Under the pieces are notes generated by a model that saw only the letters and a program-made list of their open reading frames with translations, was not told where the DNA came from and did not search any database. Positions 50,692 to 61,589 of a stretch of 64,000 nucleotides of DNA are shown here, in pieces. The DNA comes from Plasmodiophora brassicae (taxonomy: Eukaryota > Endomyxa > Phytomyxea > Plasmodiophorida > Plasmodiophoridae). Each line of letters begins with the position of its first letter. Position 1 is the stretch's first letter. A program made the translations under genes and the position numbers. The stretch is taken from assembly GCA_039704465.1 (NCBI GenBank), contig JASFAU010000007.1, positions 1,240,001 to 1,304,000 on the forward strand, in the 5' to 3' direction.

Positions 50692-52723
50692 TCACTGTAC
50701 GAAAGCGGCAGCGTCAGACGGGGGAGGGCATCGTTTCGGCAACCGCCACAGAACGAAACGACACCCACGTTTCTCGGCCGCCGTCATGTTCACCTGGCGC
50801 AGCTTGTCGATGGGCGGCGGCCGGCCGGCCAGGGCGGGCATCGGGACCGACCCGTTGCCGTTGGATATCAGGGCGGCCGTCGCCGCCGCAGACGGCGTGG
50901 CATGCATGACGGGAACCTGCTGCTGCTGGGCGGGTCCAGGCGGTCGAACAGTCGACGTTGCGCCCGTCGATGCCAACGCTGGCGCGGCACCACCACCAGC
51001 GGCCGCCGCCGCCTTCTTGGAGACTTTCGGTTTGCTCTTGCGAGGAGGTTTAGCCTGAGGTTGGACGGACGCGGCCATGGCAGGCGGCCGCGAGCTGGGC
51101 GTCGCCACCATCGGGACCCCGTTCTTCTGCATGAGGTGCGCCTCGACGTACGGGGCGCCCTTCGCCTGCTGCTGCATCTGCAGCATGTTCTTGTGCTGCT
51201 GGGCGAACAGCATCTGCTGCTGCTGCTGCTGCAGGCGGGCGTCGCCTGCCGGGTTCGACGACGACGGGACAGCAGTGGCCGCGGTCGCAGCAGCCGCCGC
51301 CGCCGCCGCTTTCTGGCTGTTCATCATTGCCTGCGCGATGCAAATCAGACCGGGCAGTGTACCCCGATCGTCGCCGGTTACCTGGCGGGCGGCGGCCAGC
51401 GCCTGCGGCGTCATGTTGGAGGATGGGCGCGCAGCGGCAACGCCCACAGGATCGCCCGCCCTGCAACAACGCCCCGTGTCATCAACCGCCCGCGCCAGAC
51501 AGTCGCTCGTCGTGGTGTACGACCCGCCGCCGGGCGTCGACGGCGCCACGCTGGACCTGGCGGGACCGGACGTGGCCGCCATGGGGACCCTCCGCATCGC
51601 TCGCAGCATCTTGGCCGGGTTCTGCCCCGGCGGGACGGGCCGCTGCATCATGAGCAGGTCGCGTACGAACGCCCGCTTGCGGTTCACCTTCCGCATGTAG
51701 TTGTCGCCGGGCCTCGGTATGCACTGGTGCTTCAGCTGCGGCCATGGGGTCAGACGGACGAGCGCCGCGACGAGCAGCGACGGGCCGACCTTTCTCGTGA
51801 ACACGATCGCCAGGTTCCGCAGCGGGTACGCCGCGTCGGGAGGCACTATGCGACGATCGCGGTCAGCGACCCTGCGGGTGGAAACGCGCACGTCGCGACG
51901 CTTACGTCGTTGCCCAAGGCGGTAGCTGGCCAGGCGCTTGCCGGCGTCTGCGGCGCCGCCCGTCGTCGTCGTCGCAGGGCCCGGCGCGTCTCTCGTCCCG
52001 GCGCCATGCTGCTGCATGGCCTCGTCGTCGATCAGCTTGGCCGACGCCGGCGAGCACACATCTGACAGTGACGTCACGACGGGGGCGCCCAGGGACACGC
52101 GACGTGTTGTCGTCGCCGCCCCCCAGCAGATACGTACCGAGGTGCCCGAGGAACGCCGTTGCCGACATGACCCGGCTGCAGTGTGTGCAATTCACGAGCG
52201 TCAGCCGGCGCCAATGCCGAGTCGTGCGATGCTGGAACGGGGTGCCTGTTGCCGCCGCCGGCCCCCGATCAGAACATTGGACATATCGAAGCAACGGGTC
52301 GTCGCAGCGGAAAACGGAACCGGGGGGCGATCGACGAACGAACGGCGAAATTGGAATGCAATCGAGCAACGCAAAGTTCGGAAATGGGGCGATACGGGAC
52401 GACCTTTGCGGCATGAGGCCGACGGCGGGAGTCGGGACTGGAGGCTGGGCCAGGGTCGCCCGGCGAACGACGACAGGTCGAGCAGGGTCTTCTCGTCGTG
52501 CCAGGCCGTGTCGGCGCTGTTGTCGAACAGGAGCTCGCCGAGCCGGTTGCCGGACCCGTTCTCCAGGCCGAGGCCGACCAGCGACGCGTCGACCCGGGCG
52601 ATTTCTGTGCGGCGACCAGCGGTCAGCGGGCGGTCCTCCCCCCTCCGGGGTACTCGTACCGTGGCGCAGGCGCCGGATCTCGTCGTCCTGCGCCTTCAGC
52701 ACCGCGTCGTCGTGGTCGTCCAT
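50692..52723 (-). CDS. SAGA-type C2HC zinc-finger protein (SGF11/ataxin-7-like)
   Basis: Exon 1 MDDHDDAVLKAQDDEIRRLR; an intron with donor GTACGAGT (about 52659-52604) leads to IARVDASLVGLGLENGSGNR and KTLLDLSSFAGRPWPSL. A later exon gives LVNCTHCSRVMSATAFLGHL; a strong donor (GTACGTATC, near 52134) splices to DVCSPASAKLIDDEAM, making C-x2-C-x12-H-x3-C, the spacing of Sgf11 and ataxin-7-like zinc fingers that anchor the SAGA deubiquitinase module. The C-terminal 400 residues are low-complexity: Ala and Gln runs (RLQQQQQQMLF), basic KPPRKSKPKVSKK and Pro-rich stretches. A second SCA7 finger was not found. Family is inferred from one finger and an N-terminal helix, so moderate confidence. Confidence 0.55.
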
Positions 52724-53298
52724 GCCGGAGTGCGACGGACGGCTCGGCGGCCGATCCCCCACAAGCGCGCGCGCGCCGCCGCCGCCGCCGCGATCGCCGC
52801 GCTTCTATTTATACGCAGCGGCCACAGGCAGCTGCAACCGCAACGACGCGGGCGACGGCCGCCGTTATCGACACGGTGCAAAGGCAGCGAGGTCAACACG
52901 TGCAGGTTGCACGCCCCAAAAAACAACGACAAAATGAACCGGAGCCTCGCGCACACACACCAAATTACAAGTCGACCGGATCTCATTATTATTGGTGCCG
53001 CGCCTACATATCATCCCGGAACCGTATCCGTGTGGGACCACGGATACGCAGCCGTTGCTCGGTGGCGGCAGACGGCGGCCGTGTGCGTTCGCGAAGGGCG
53101 GAGGCCGCCGCTGGTCGTGATGTCTTGCCCGCCCGCGCAGGCAGCAGCGGACCGCGCGCGGGATTAATCGCCGCTGGGGTGGTAGCGGACGTCAAAGTCC
53201 GTGGGGTGTATCAGCGGCGGTTGTGGGTGGCGTTCGGTGTGCGACGACGACGACCCTGGCAGCAGTTACCAATTCGGACCTGATAGAGACAGCACACC
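52724..53298. promoter_or_regulatory. Divergent promoter region with 10-bp inverted repeat
   Basis: Separates starts at 52723 and 53299. A perfect inverted repeat CGTATCCGTG / CACGGATACG lies at 53023-53048 with a six-base spacer, close to the middle. It could be a symmetric regulator site. No gene. Confidence 0.5.
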
Positions 53299-55764
53299 AT
53301 GTCGACAGCGGCGACCCGCGAGTGGAATACGGTGGTGGCGGCGCCGCCCCCGCCGGCGTCCAAGTCGGCGTCCGGCGCCGTCGAGCGCCCCATGCTGCAG
53401 TTGTCGTCGGCGCGGCGCTCGTCGACGACGACGCCGTCGTCGTGCCGGTACACGAAATCGGAGATGCTGGCGATGTACCAGCCGTCCGAGCGCCCTCCCG
53501 CCGGGTTCGACTTCCCCGTCCCGGTCGTCGCCGCCGACTGCCTGCCGCCCGTCAACGCGGCGCCGCCGACCGACGCCGAGCAGGACGTCTTCGACAGCGG
53601 GTCCTGGTTCCTGCCCCGGTCGACGTCTTCGTCGTCGACGCCCGCACCTCTACCGCATAAGCGGGGATCCGCGCGCCTATCGGCGTTCGCGCGCTCTCGC
53701 GCCGCCAGCTGGCGCCACGACGAACAGCAACAGCCGCAGGCGCAGCCGGGCGCGCCGGACGATCCCCCTGCGCCCCCCGTGCAGCGTCGCGCCACCTGGC
53801 AAGCCCGGCAAGACCATCACCATCCACGCAATACGACCCCGTGCCGGTCCGATGCCGCCCTGTCCTGGCGTCGCACGAGCGACGTTGGCGAGGCGCAGGA
53901 AGAAACTCCGAAGCTACCGACGGAGGAACGGACGCCAACGCCGCCGCCGCCGCCGCCGCCGTCGGAGCCGACGACGATGACGACGACGATTAGGGATTCC
54001 TGGTGGTACCAGGATCCCGCCGGTGTGGTCCGCGGGCCGTTCTCGCCGCAGGACATGAAGGACTGGTGGTACCAGCGGTACTTTGAGCTGACGCTGCCCG
54101 TCCGGTCCGACCCGTCCAGCGCGTTCGTCCCGCTCGGCGCCCTGTTCCTGAGCGGCGACCCGGCGTTCCTCGACCATGTGCCGATGGTGGTCGCCGCCCC
54201 GCAGCAGCCGCAGCCGCCGCCGCCTGCGCCGCTGCCGTTCGAGGACCCGAACCCGCCGCAGGCGTTCCATCGCACGTTCCAGTCGGCGCACTCGATGTTC
54301 TCCCAGTTCCCGATGCCGTTGCCGGCGGCGCGCCCCGCCGTCGATTCCTGGGTGCTGTCCGGGTTGCAGACCGCTCTCCCGACGCCGTCCTGGTCTCCGT
54401 TCGTGCACCAGCAGCCGGCGGTGCAACCAGGCGGTGCTGCCGAGTTGTACCGCGAGGAAACGGCGCCGCCGACGAGCGCGCCGACGTCGTCATCCGTCGA
54501 ATCGTCGCCGTTGCGGGCGGCCAGTGAAACGCCACCGGAACCGGCTCCTGAGCCTGTTCCCGTCGAGGCGGCGTTGCCCGTGATCACGGAGGCGGCGGTT
54601 GCTGAACCAGCCCAACCCGAACGCGCTCCCGAGGAGCAACACCCGGAGCCCGATGCTGAGCCGTCGGGTCCCGAGCCCGACGTGGAGACGGGCGCGGCAG
54701 AGCGTCCGGCGGCGTCGCCATGGGTGAAGCCGGCCAGTTCGCGGATGTCGCTGGCCGACATCCAGCGCGAAGAGGAGGATGCACGCAGGCGCGCGGAGGC
54801 GGCCGCCGCCAGCGCTCGGCATCTCCAGAAGCAGCAGCAGAAACAGCAGCAGCAGCAATCATCGGGGCCTGCCTGGGCGGCGCCGGGCACGCTGGCACCG
54901 GCATCCATGTCGCTGGCGGAGATCCAGCGCCAGGAGGAGGAGAACCTGAAGGTTCAGGTCACTTCCGCGCCGGCCACGTCGTCGTCGTCGTCGACGGCCT
55001 GGTCGGCGAAGACTGCCCGTGTACCCGCGTTCCAGGAGGCGCCACCGTCGCAATGGTCAACGGCCCCGAAAGCCGGCGCCCCGCTCAGCATGCGCCAGAT
55101 CCTGGACGAGGAGCAACGCGCCAGCGTGGCGGCGCGCGCTCAGGTGCGCCTCGCCAGTGCACCGTCCGGGTGGAGCGCCGCCGTCGCCGGCCAGAAGGTG
55201 TGGTCGCGTCCACCGGCAACGCTGCTGTCGGCACGGTCGGCGGCTCCTGCGCGTCGGCAACCGGCGCCGGCCCCGCCCGTGGCCAGCGACGACAGCGATG
55301 ACGACGCGTTCTGGTCGTCGAAGGTGGCCGCCGAGCCGGGTGAGCCGCGGAAGGCGTCGTCGCCGGGGGCGCCGCCGACCCGGTGCAATACGTTTGGCGG
55401 GCCGCAGCTGTCCCCCGCGTTCCAGCAGTGGTGCCGGTCGCAGCTGGAGCCGATCTGCCCCAACTTCGACATGGCGCTGATCGACTTCCTGGCGACGCTG
55501 ACGTCGCCCGACGACCTGCGCGACTACCTGCACGAGTACGTCGGGCGGTCGCGTGCCGTCGACGAGTTCGCCAGCGGGTTCCTCGCGCATCGCGACTTTG
55601 ACGTCGAGGACAACAGCCTCGTCGTCAGAGGGGGGCGGGCGCAGCGCGCTGGCGGCGACGCCACCGCCGCCGCCGCCAGCGCGAACGGCGTGGCCGAGGC
55701 GCGGGACGAGTCGAAGAAGAAGCATCGGCGCCGGCGCAAGAAGAAGGCGGATGCGCTGCAATAA
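53299..55764 (+). CDS. GYF-domain protein of the GIGYF type
   Basis: Single exon, 821 residues. In animals GIGYF proteins bridge 4EHP to silencing factors and repress translation. N-terminal motif RYTKSEMLAMYQ matches the Y-x4-hydrophobic-Leu 4EHP/eIF4E-binding motif of GIGYF. The GYF domain is clear near residues 235-270: WWYQDPAGVVRGPFSPQDM, KDWWYQRYFELTLPVR. Then a Pro-rich region, repeated MSLADIQREEEDA / MSLAEIQRQEEEN / LSMRQILDEEQRA motifs in Ala-rich helices and a C-terminal helical domain (FQQWCRSQLEPICPNFDMAL; LTSPDDLRDYLHEYVGRSRA) of the kind found at the end of GIGYF-like proteins. The end is basic (KKKHRRRRKKKADALQ). Likely cytoplasmic mRNA regulator. Confidence 0.82.
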   Translation: MSTAATREWNTVVAAPPPPASKSASGAVERPMLQLSSARRSSTTTPSSCRYTKSEMLAMYQPSERPPAGFDFPVPVVAADCLPPVNAAPPTDAEQDVFDSGSWFLPRSTSSSSTPAPLPHKRGSARLSAFARSRAASWRHDEQQQPQAQPGAPDDPPAPPVQRRATWQARQDHHHPRNTTPCRSDAALSWRRTSDVGEAQEETPKLPTEERTPTPPPPPPPSEPTTMTTTIRDSWWYQDPAGVVRGPFSPQDMKDWWYQRYFELTLPVRSDPSSAFVPLGALFLSGDPAFLDHVPMVVAAPQQPQPPPPAPLPFEDPNPPQAFHRTFQSAHSMFSQFPMPLPAARPAVDSWVLSGLQTALPTPSWSPFVHQQPAVQPGGAAELYREETAPPTSAPTSSSVESSPLRAASETPPEPAPEPVPVEAALPVITEAAVAEPAQPERAPEEQHPEPDAEPSGPEPDVETGAAERPAASPWVKPASSRMSLADIQREEEDARRRAEAAAASARHLQKQQQKQQQQQSSGPAWAAPGTLAPASMSLAEIQRQEEENLKVQVTSAPATSSSSSTAWSAKTARVPAFQEAPPSQWSTAPKAGAPLSMRQILDEEQRASVAARAQVRLASAPSGWSAAVAGQKVWSRPPATLLSARSAAPARRQPAPAPPVASDDSDDDAFWSSKVAAEPGEPRKASSPGAPPTRCNTFGGPQLSPAFQQWCRSQLEPICPNFDMALIDFLATLTSPDDLRDYLHEYVGRSRAVDEFASGFLAHRDFDVEDNSLVVRGGRAQRAGGDATAAAASANGVAEARDESKKKHRRRRKKKADALQ

Positions 55765-55810
55765 ACGGAGCCGTGGGCAACGGGTTGACGATTCGGATCG
55801 TGGTTTATCT

Positions 55811-58800
55811 TTATTGGTGGGGTTCGTCGGCGGACGGCGGCGGGTCGTCGTCGTCGCCCGCTTCCGTCAGGTCGTCGAGGCTGGCCACGGACAGGGCGGA
55901 CTCGGCGCGGGGCCTATTAATATCCGGGTCCGCGACTGGCAGCTGCAGCAGCAGCGACGCCTCCGTGACGGGCTGCCCCTGCCGGAGACTGAACGTCGCG
56001 GCGCAGTCCGGCGCCTGGCCCGCCGGGCGCTCCGGCACATCGTCCACTCCGCGGCTGCTGCTGCGACGATGCCGCAGCTCGGGCGCATCGAACAGGCTCA
56101 GGCTCGGCAGCGGGCCTTCGTCCTCCTCGTGGCCGTCGTTGTCGTCATCGTCGTCGTCGTCGTCCACGTCGTCGATATCGCGTAGAGCGTGTACGGCGTC
56201 GCCGTGGCTGGCGCCGTAGTGCTTCAGGGCGTCCGCGTCGCCGTCCTTGTTGTCGTCGTCGGGGCTGTCCGTCTCGATGTCGTCGCCGGATAACGGGACG
56301 GCGTCCATGGCGCGCTCCAGGTCGTTCTCGGCGACGTCGGGCAGCGCGAATCGGGGGGCGTGCGCGTGATCCCAGACGGGCCGCTGCTCCGGGACGGCCA
56401 GCGACACCGACCCATGGCTGACGCTGCGATGGTGCGGTGACGGCAGGGCCGACAGCGGCGACACATGCCGGTCGCCGTTGCCGTGCACCGCGCTCATGGA
56501 CATCGTCGTCGACGACGACGACGACGACTTGGTCGGCGACGACGACTGGCGCCGGTGCCCCTGACTGTGCGTCGACCGGCTGTCGTCGTCGCTGACCTCG
56601 ACGGCGCTGTTGTCGCCGCCGTCCGCGTTGCCGTCGTCGGCGCCGCTGTTGTCGTTGTCGTCGGGCGCCGTCGCCGCCTTGAGGAAGATCTCGACGCGGA
56701 AGTTCGCGTCGAACCGCTTGCTCTTGGCGGCCCCATCGAGGAACTCGCGCTCGATGACGACCTTGTTGCTGCCGTGCACCAGGTCGACGTTGATGTACCC
56801 GACAAACATGAGCTTGCGGCCGGTCGCCTTCCTGTGGAAGAATGCGATGCGGACGTCGCCCCGGACGGTCACGTCGACGGGCAGGTCGACAATGTTCCTG
56901 GCGGGGCGCGTCACCTCCACGCCCCTGGCCGCCGAGTCGAATAGGACCTTGCCGCCCCGGTAGATTCTGCACACCGGATCTGCACGCGACCCCACCAACG
57001 TGTCAGCAGTCGTTGGAGGCATGCACGCGCGGCCGACGCACCGCACCCGCCGATCGGGCTCATGTCCGGCTCGGGGCAGAACCGGATCAGGGTCAGCGTC
57101 GCGTACGCCGCGTCGTAGGCGAAGGGCTCCCGCAGCCGGTCGGTCGCCTGCAGCAGCTTATCGAACATGTGCCTGCCGGGGCGGGGGGTCCGCGTGTCAG
57201 TTTGCGACCGAAGCAGGCGACGGTTCGGCCAGTGCCGCCCCGACTCACACGTAGCGTATCTGGCTGGGGATCGTGACGCCCTTGCCGTCCGCCGTGCGTC
57301 GCTCGGCGAAGCAGGCCAGGGCGGCGTGCGCCGTCGGCTGGAGGCCGGCGTACAGCAGGTAGGCGGACAGCATGACGCCGGTGCGCCCCTTGCCGGCCTT
57401 GCAATGGGTGGCGACAACGTTGTCGGGGTCGGCGTCCAGGTACCGCTGCACGTCGAGGCAGTATTCGGCCATCTGGCGCAGCAGCGGCGGGTGGTGGTCG
57501 TCGAACGGGAAGCAGGCGACGTTGCCGTCGAAGCAGGCGGGGTCGTAGGAGCGCTCCGAGCACAGGTTGACGACCCGGCAGTGCCCGGCGTGGTACGTGT
57601 GGATGAACCGCTGCACCTCGTCCATCGGGTTGCGGTAGACGCCCTCGAGGCTGGACGAGGGGAACCCCATGACGATCAGGCGGTCGGTGACGTAGGTCAG
57701 GTCGAGGTCGAACCCGTCCTGCTGGTACCGGATCTTGTTCTTGCTGACCAGGCTGCGGATCTTGCCGGACACGTTCTGCAGGAAGATCGAGCCGCGCCGC
57801 GAGATCGACGACGACGACGACTTCATGATCGACCCGCGCTTCAGCGACCGCTGCGTCGCGCTGCCCATCGACATGGACGCCTGCTGCGACGTGGTCGAGC
57901 GCCGCAGCGACGACCGCCTGCCGGACGCCAGCTCGACGTCGGCGACCGCCGCCTTCTCGGTGCGTTTCGCCTTGACGTCGATGACGACGGTCGCCTTGCC
58001 GACGCGGACGTCGAACCGCTGCGGGTCGTCGTCGTCGAGGCGGATCCGGACGCTGGCCGACCCGAGCGACACGCCGCTGCCGCCGCTGACGTCCACGTCG
58101 AGCGTCGCGTTCGACGCCGCCGACATGGCGTCGTGCGGCATCTCGAACGTCTGGTTCCAGGCGCCGCCCGGCGACGCCGCCGTCGTCGCCACCTGTCGCG
58201 CCCCGAACCGGCACCGGACGATCGCCCCGTTGCCGTCGTCGCCGTCGATGCTGCGCACGTGGACCTTGACGCGCCGGACGGGCGCCCCGTTGTCGGGCAG
58301 GCGCGCGTGCAGGCGCGTCCAGTGCACGGGCGCGAAGAACGGGTGCGCGAACAGCGCCGGCAGGTGCGTGCCGAGGCGCTCGCCGGGCGCCCGGCGCAGG
58401 CACGCGTCGATGAAGTGCCGGGCGGGTTCGCTGCAGAACGGCGGGTAGCGGACGGCGCCGGCGCGGACGCGCTCGGCGAGCTCGTCGGGCGTGCGGCCGC
58501 GGAACGGCGGGAACCCGACCAGGAGCTCGTAGAGCAGGACGCCCAGGCGCCACCAGTCCGCAGTCATCGCCTCGGCGCCGTCGTCGAGCAGCTCGGGCGT
58601 CGTGAACTCGTTGACGGGCGGCGACACGGACACGGGCGTTGTCGCCGTTGGCGGGCGCGGGAAGTCCACGACGAGCACGTGGCCGTCGTCGTCGGCGAAG
58701 ATCGTCTCGCTGCGCATGGCGCGCAGCGAGCGGCCGCGCGAGTGCAGGAACGCGATGCAGAGGGCGACCTGGGCGACGTACGACCGGGCGAGGTCCTCGG

Positions 58801-60025
58801 GCAGGCGTCGGGCGGCGCGCACGCGGTCGAACAGGCGGTTGCCGGGCGGCGCGAACGTGTACACGGCCCAGGAGCGGTCCGGGGCGTCGCCGCGTGCCAC
58901 CTGCCGCACCAGGAACGGGTGCTCCAGCGCCGCCATGTCGTCGATGACGCCCAGGGCGGCGTCGTAGCACGGGTCGCGGCGCATGACGACCTGCAGGAGG
59001 TACGTGCCGCCCGTCGCCCGGTGCCGCACCCGGTACATCATGCCGATGCCGCTGTCCGCCAGCTTCTCGTCGCGCTCGTAGTCGGCGTAGCCGGCGCCGG
59101 CGGCCGCGTCCCCGAACACGACGTCGTCGCTGGCGATCGTGTTGATCGCCGACGCCATGCGCCGGTGCGCCGTCTGGCTCGACTTCTTCGTGCGCTCCAC
59201 CATGGTCAGGTTGCGCAACGAGCGCGGCGGCGCGCCGTCGTCATCGGTGGCGGCGCTGGCCGCTCGCGACGGCATGCGCCTCAGCGTCGGCGCCACGGTC
59301 GACTCCGGATCGGGCTCGTCGTTGTCCAGGTCGTCCTTGTCGACGTCGTCGTCGTCGTCGCCGTCGTCGCGCCTGGACTTGCCCGTCTCGTCCGGCGAGC
59401 AGGACCCCTGCGTGGACGCCCGGGTCGCCGCCTTCTTCACGCGCCGGATCGTATCGAACGCGCCGCTGTGCTGCAGGATGGACGCCATGTTGATGGGGGT
59501 GAACGCGCGCGACTGCGTCGTCGTCTGCGCCATCATCGGCGGCGCCAGCAGCGTGTCCATGGCCATCGACGGGAACACGCCGGACGCGTTCGGCTTCCAG
59601 AACTTGCCGGCGGTCGTGTGCGGCGACAACGTCGGCGAGGCCGTCGGCGACGACGACGCCGTCGACGTCGGCGCGCTCGCCCGGGCCGTCTGCCAGCACT
59701 GCTTCATGGCGGCGACCCAGTTCTCGGCCTCGTCGGGCGACGACGCCTCCAGGTCGAACCGTCGGTTGGCGACGTCGAACCGGAACCGGGTGGGTTTGCC
59801 GGCGACCAGCTCGATGGCGGTGACCTCGAGCAACGGCAGGGCGCCCTGGGCGTGCCGCAGGTCGGACGTCTTCCCGTACGCCAGGGACGTCTCGAACAGG
59901 TGGAAGTACCGTTTCTGCCAGGCGCGCATACCCGTGATCCCTTTCGGCGACTTCTTCCGCAGGTACCCTTTCAGGACGACCCGGCCGCCGTCCATGACGG
60001 TGCCGCCGGCGACCTCCGCCGACAT
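55811..60025 (-). CDS. PH - pseudokinase - C2 - PTEN phosphatase - C2 fusion protein
   Basis: About 1,350 residues in three exons. Residues 17-113: PH domain (VVLKGYLRKKSPKGITGMRA; WQKRYFHLF). Residues about 315-575: AGC-type protein kinase fold, with the Lys of VAIK lost (TYLLQVVMRRD), HRD changed (LRAMRSETIF) and DFG changed to DFP; later landmarks ADWWRLGVLLYELLVGFPPF are normal, so it is a pseudokinase. Residues 575-690: C2-like (VRRVKVHVRSIDGDD). From 760: PTEN phosphatase (NKIRYQQDGFDLDLTYV; FPFDDHHPP; catalytic HCKAGKGRTGVM; VTIPSQIRYV). Introns with donor GTGAGTCGG (about 57244-57166) and GTGCGTCGG (about 57048-56986) lead to FDKLLQATDRLREPFAYDAA and the PTEN C2 domain (VCRIYRGGKVLFDS; MFVGYINVDLVHGSNKVV; FDANFRVEIFLKA). 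A long acidic, Ser-rich tail follows. Confidence 0.86.
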
Positions 60026-60331
60026 CGCGTCGTCGTCGCAGGCCGTCCGGCGCGCCTGTCTCCCGACAGATATTTAGTGGACGTCCCAATCGATCCCGGA
60101 AATCTCACCGTACGCCCCATCTGGCGTTCGCTGTGGCCTGTGCGCCGACCCAGCGGGTACGGGGGGCGGGGCAGAGCGGACGGGCGGCGCTGCGCAAAAC
60201 GCCGCTTGCGCCCTCGACCGCCGGATATAGCGGATGCGCAGTCGCACGTACTGCGCACCGCGTGACTGCGTCGCCGCGTCTGCTGTGGGGGCTTCGGCGA
60301 CGGCGACGACGCGGTGGGGGCCCCCACGGAC
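60026..60331. promoter_or_regulatory. Divergent promoter region PTEN fusion / desaturase
   Basis: 306 bp between start codons at 60025 and 60332. GC-rich, no motif assigned. If the desaturase starts at 60380 the region is 48 bp longer. Confidence 0.4.
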
Positions 60332-61543
60332 ATGCGCTGCGGAGGTCGCCATACATCGAAAGCGTCGGTCGCCCGCGATATGACGGTGCCGCCCTTGTCG
60401 GGGACGCTGGCCGGGTACCGGCGCCCGTTCGCGGCGCTGCCCGACGACCTGCCGACGCTGTCCGACGTGCGCCGGGCGATGCCGCCGGAGTGCTTCTGGC
60501 GCTCCGCGATGCGTTCGTTCGTCTACGCGATCGGGTCCGTGTCGCTGACCGTCGGGTGCGCCGTCCTGGCCTGCTACGTCCTGCCGGCGCCGTCCTTCTC
60601 GCCGCTGTCGATCCTGGCCTGGCTGGCGTACGCCGTCGTGAACGGGACGATCGCGACCGGCGTCTGGGTCGTCGCCCACGAGTGCGGGCACGGCGCGTTC
60701 TCGAGCCAGGAGTGGCTGTGCGACACGGTCGGCTTCGTCCTGCACTCGGCGCTCCTGGTCCCGTACTTCAGCTGGAAACGCAGCCACGCCCTGCACCACA
60801 GCCGCACGAACCACATGACGCTGGGCGAGACGCACGTGCCGCCGTACCGCCGCACCGGGTTCGCCTACGAGCGCCTGTACAACTGGATCGGGCACGACGC
60901 GTTCGCCGTGTTCAACCTCGTGACGCACCTGCTGATCGGGTGGCCCATGTACCTGCTGTTCGGCGCGACCGGGTCGCCGGCGCGCGGCAAGTCGAACCAC
61001 TTCGTGCCGACGAACGACAAGGTGTTCCCCGGGCGCTCCTGGAAGGTCAAGGTCCTGCTGTCCGACGTCGGCGTCGTGTCGGCGCTGGCGATGATCGCGC
61101 TGTTCTCGACAAGCGCCGCCTGGGCGCTGGGCGTGTACGGCGGCCCGTACCTGGTCGTCAACGCCTGGCTGGTCCTGTACACCTGGATGCACCACACCGA
61201 CGTGGACGTGCCGCACTTCAGCGACGAGCACTGGACGTGGATGAAGGGCGCCCTGTGCACGGTCGACCGGCCGTACCCGGCGCTGATCGACTTCCTGCAC
61301 CACCACATCGGGTCGACGCACGTCGTCCACCACATCGACTACCGGATCCCGCACTACTCGGCGAAGGCGGCGACGAACGCCTTCGTCCGGAAGTGGCCCC
61401 ACCTGTACAAGTACGACCCGACGCCGGTCTGGCGCGCGACCTGGCGCGTCGCCGGGCACTGCGTCCGCGTCATCCCGATCGGCAAGGCGTGGTTCTACAC
61501 GAGCCCGGCCGCCAAGCCCGCCGCCAACCAGCTGGAAGGCTGA
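60332..61543 (+). CDS. Delta-12-type membrane fatty-acid desaturase
   Basis: Di-iron desaturase that puts a double bond into oleoyl chains in ER lipids, giving linoleate (or a related regiospecificity). Single exon, 403 residues. Three His boxes: HECGHGAF, HALHHSRTNH and THVVHHIDY, each with the spacing of FAD2-type enzymes. Supporting landmarks: PTLSDVRRAMPPECFWRSAM, VGFVLHSALLVPYFSWKRSH, WLVLYTWMHHTDVDVPHF and FLHHHIGSTHVVHH. No cytochrome b5 domain. Start is the first ATG (MRCGGRHTSKAS); a second in-frame ATG at 60380 (MTVPPLSGTLAGYR) is equally plausible. It is convergent with the PH-pseudokinase gene, with 46 bp between stops. Confidence 0.92.
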   Translation: MRCGGRHTSKASVARDMTVPPLSGTLAGYRRPFAALPDDLPTLSDVRRAMPPECFWRSAMRSFVYAIGSVSLTVGCAVLACYVLPAPSFSPLSILAWLAYAVVNGTIATGVWVVAHECGHGAFSSQEWLCDTVGFVLHSALLVPYFSWKRSHALHHSRTNHMTLGETHVPPYRRTGFAYERLYNWIGHDAFAVFNLVTHLLIGWPMYLLFGATGSPARGKSNHFVPTNDKVFPGRSWKVKVLLSDVGVVSALAMIALFSTSAAWALGVYGGPYLVVNAWLVLYTWMHHTDVDVPHFSDEHWTWMKGALCTVDRPYPALIDFLHHHIGSTHVVHHIDYRIPHYSAKAATNAFVRKWPHLYKYDPTPVWRATWRVAGHCVRVIPIGKAWFYTSPAAKPAANQLEG

Positions 61544-61589
61544 GGACCATCGATATAGCATACTGGGCGAACGCGGGCCCCCCGCGTCT

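Noticed and set aside
57093..60265. Two very long ORFs overlapping the PTEN fusion gene: a 1,032-codon frame on the + strand and a 625-codon frame on the - strand
   Set aside because: Translations are Arg/Ala/Pro/Gly-rich without domains. They are shadow frames of a GC-rich gene that has clear PH, kinase, C2 and PTEN domains in one other frame.
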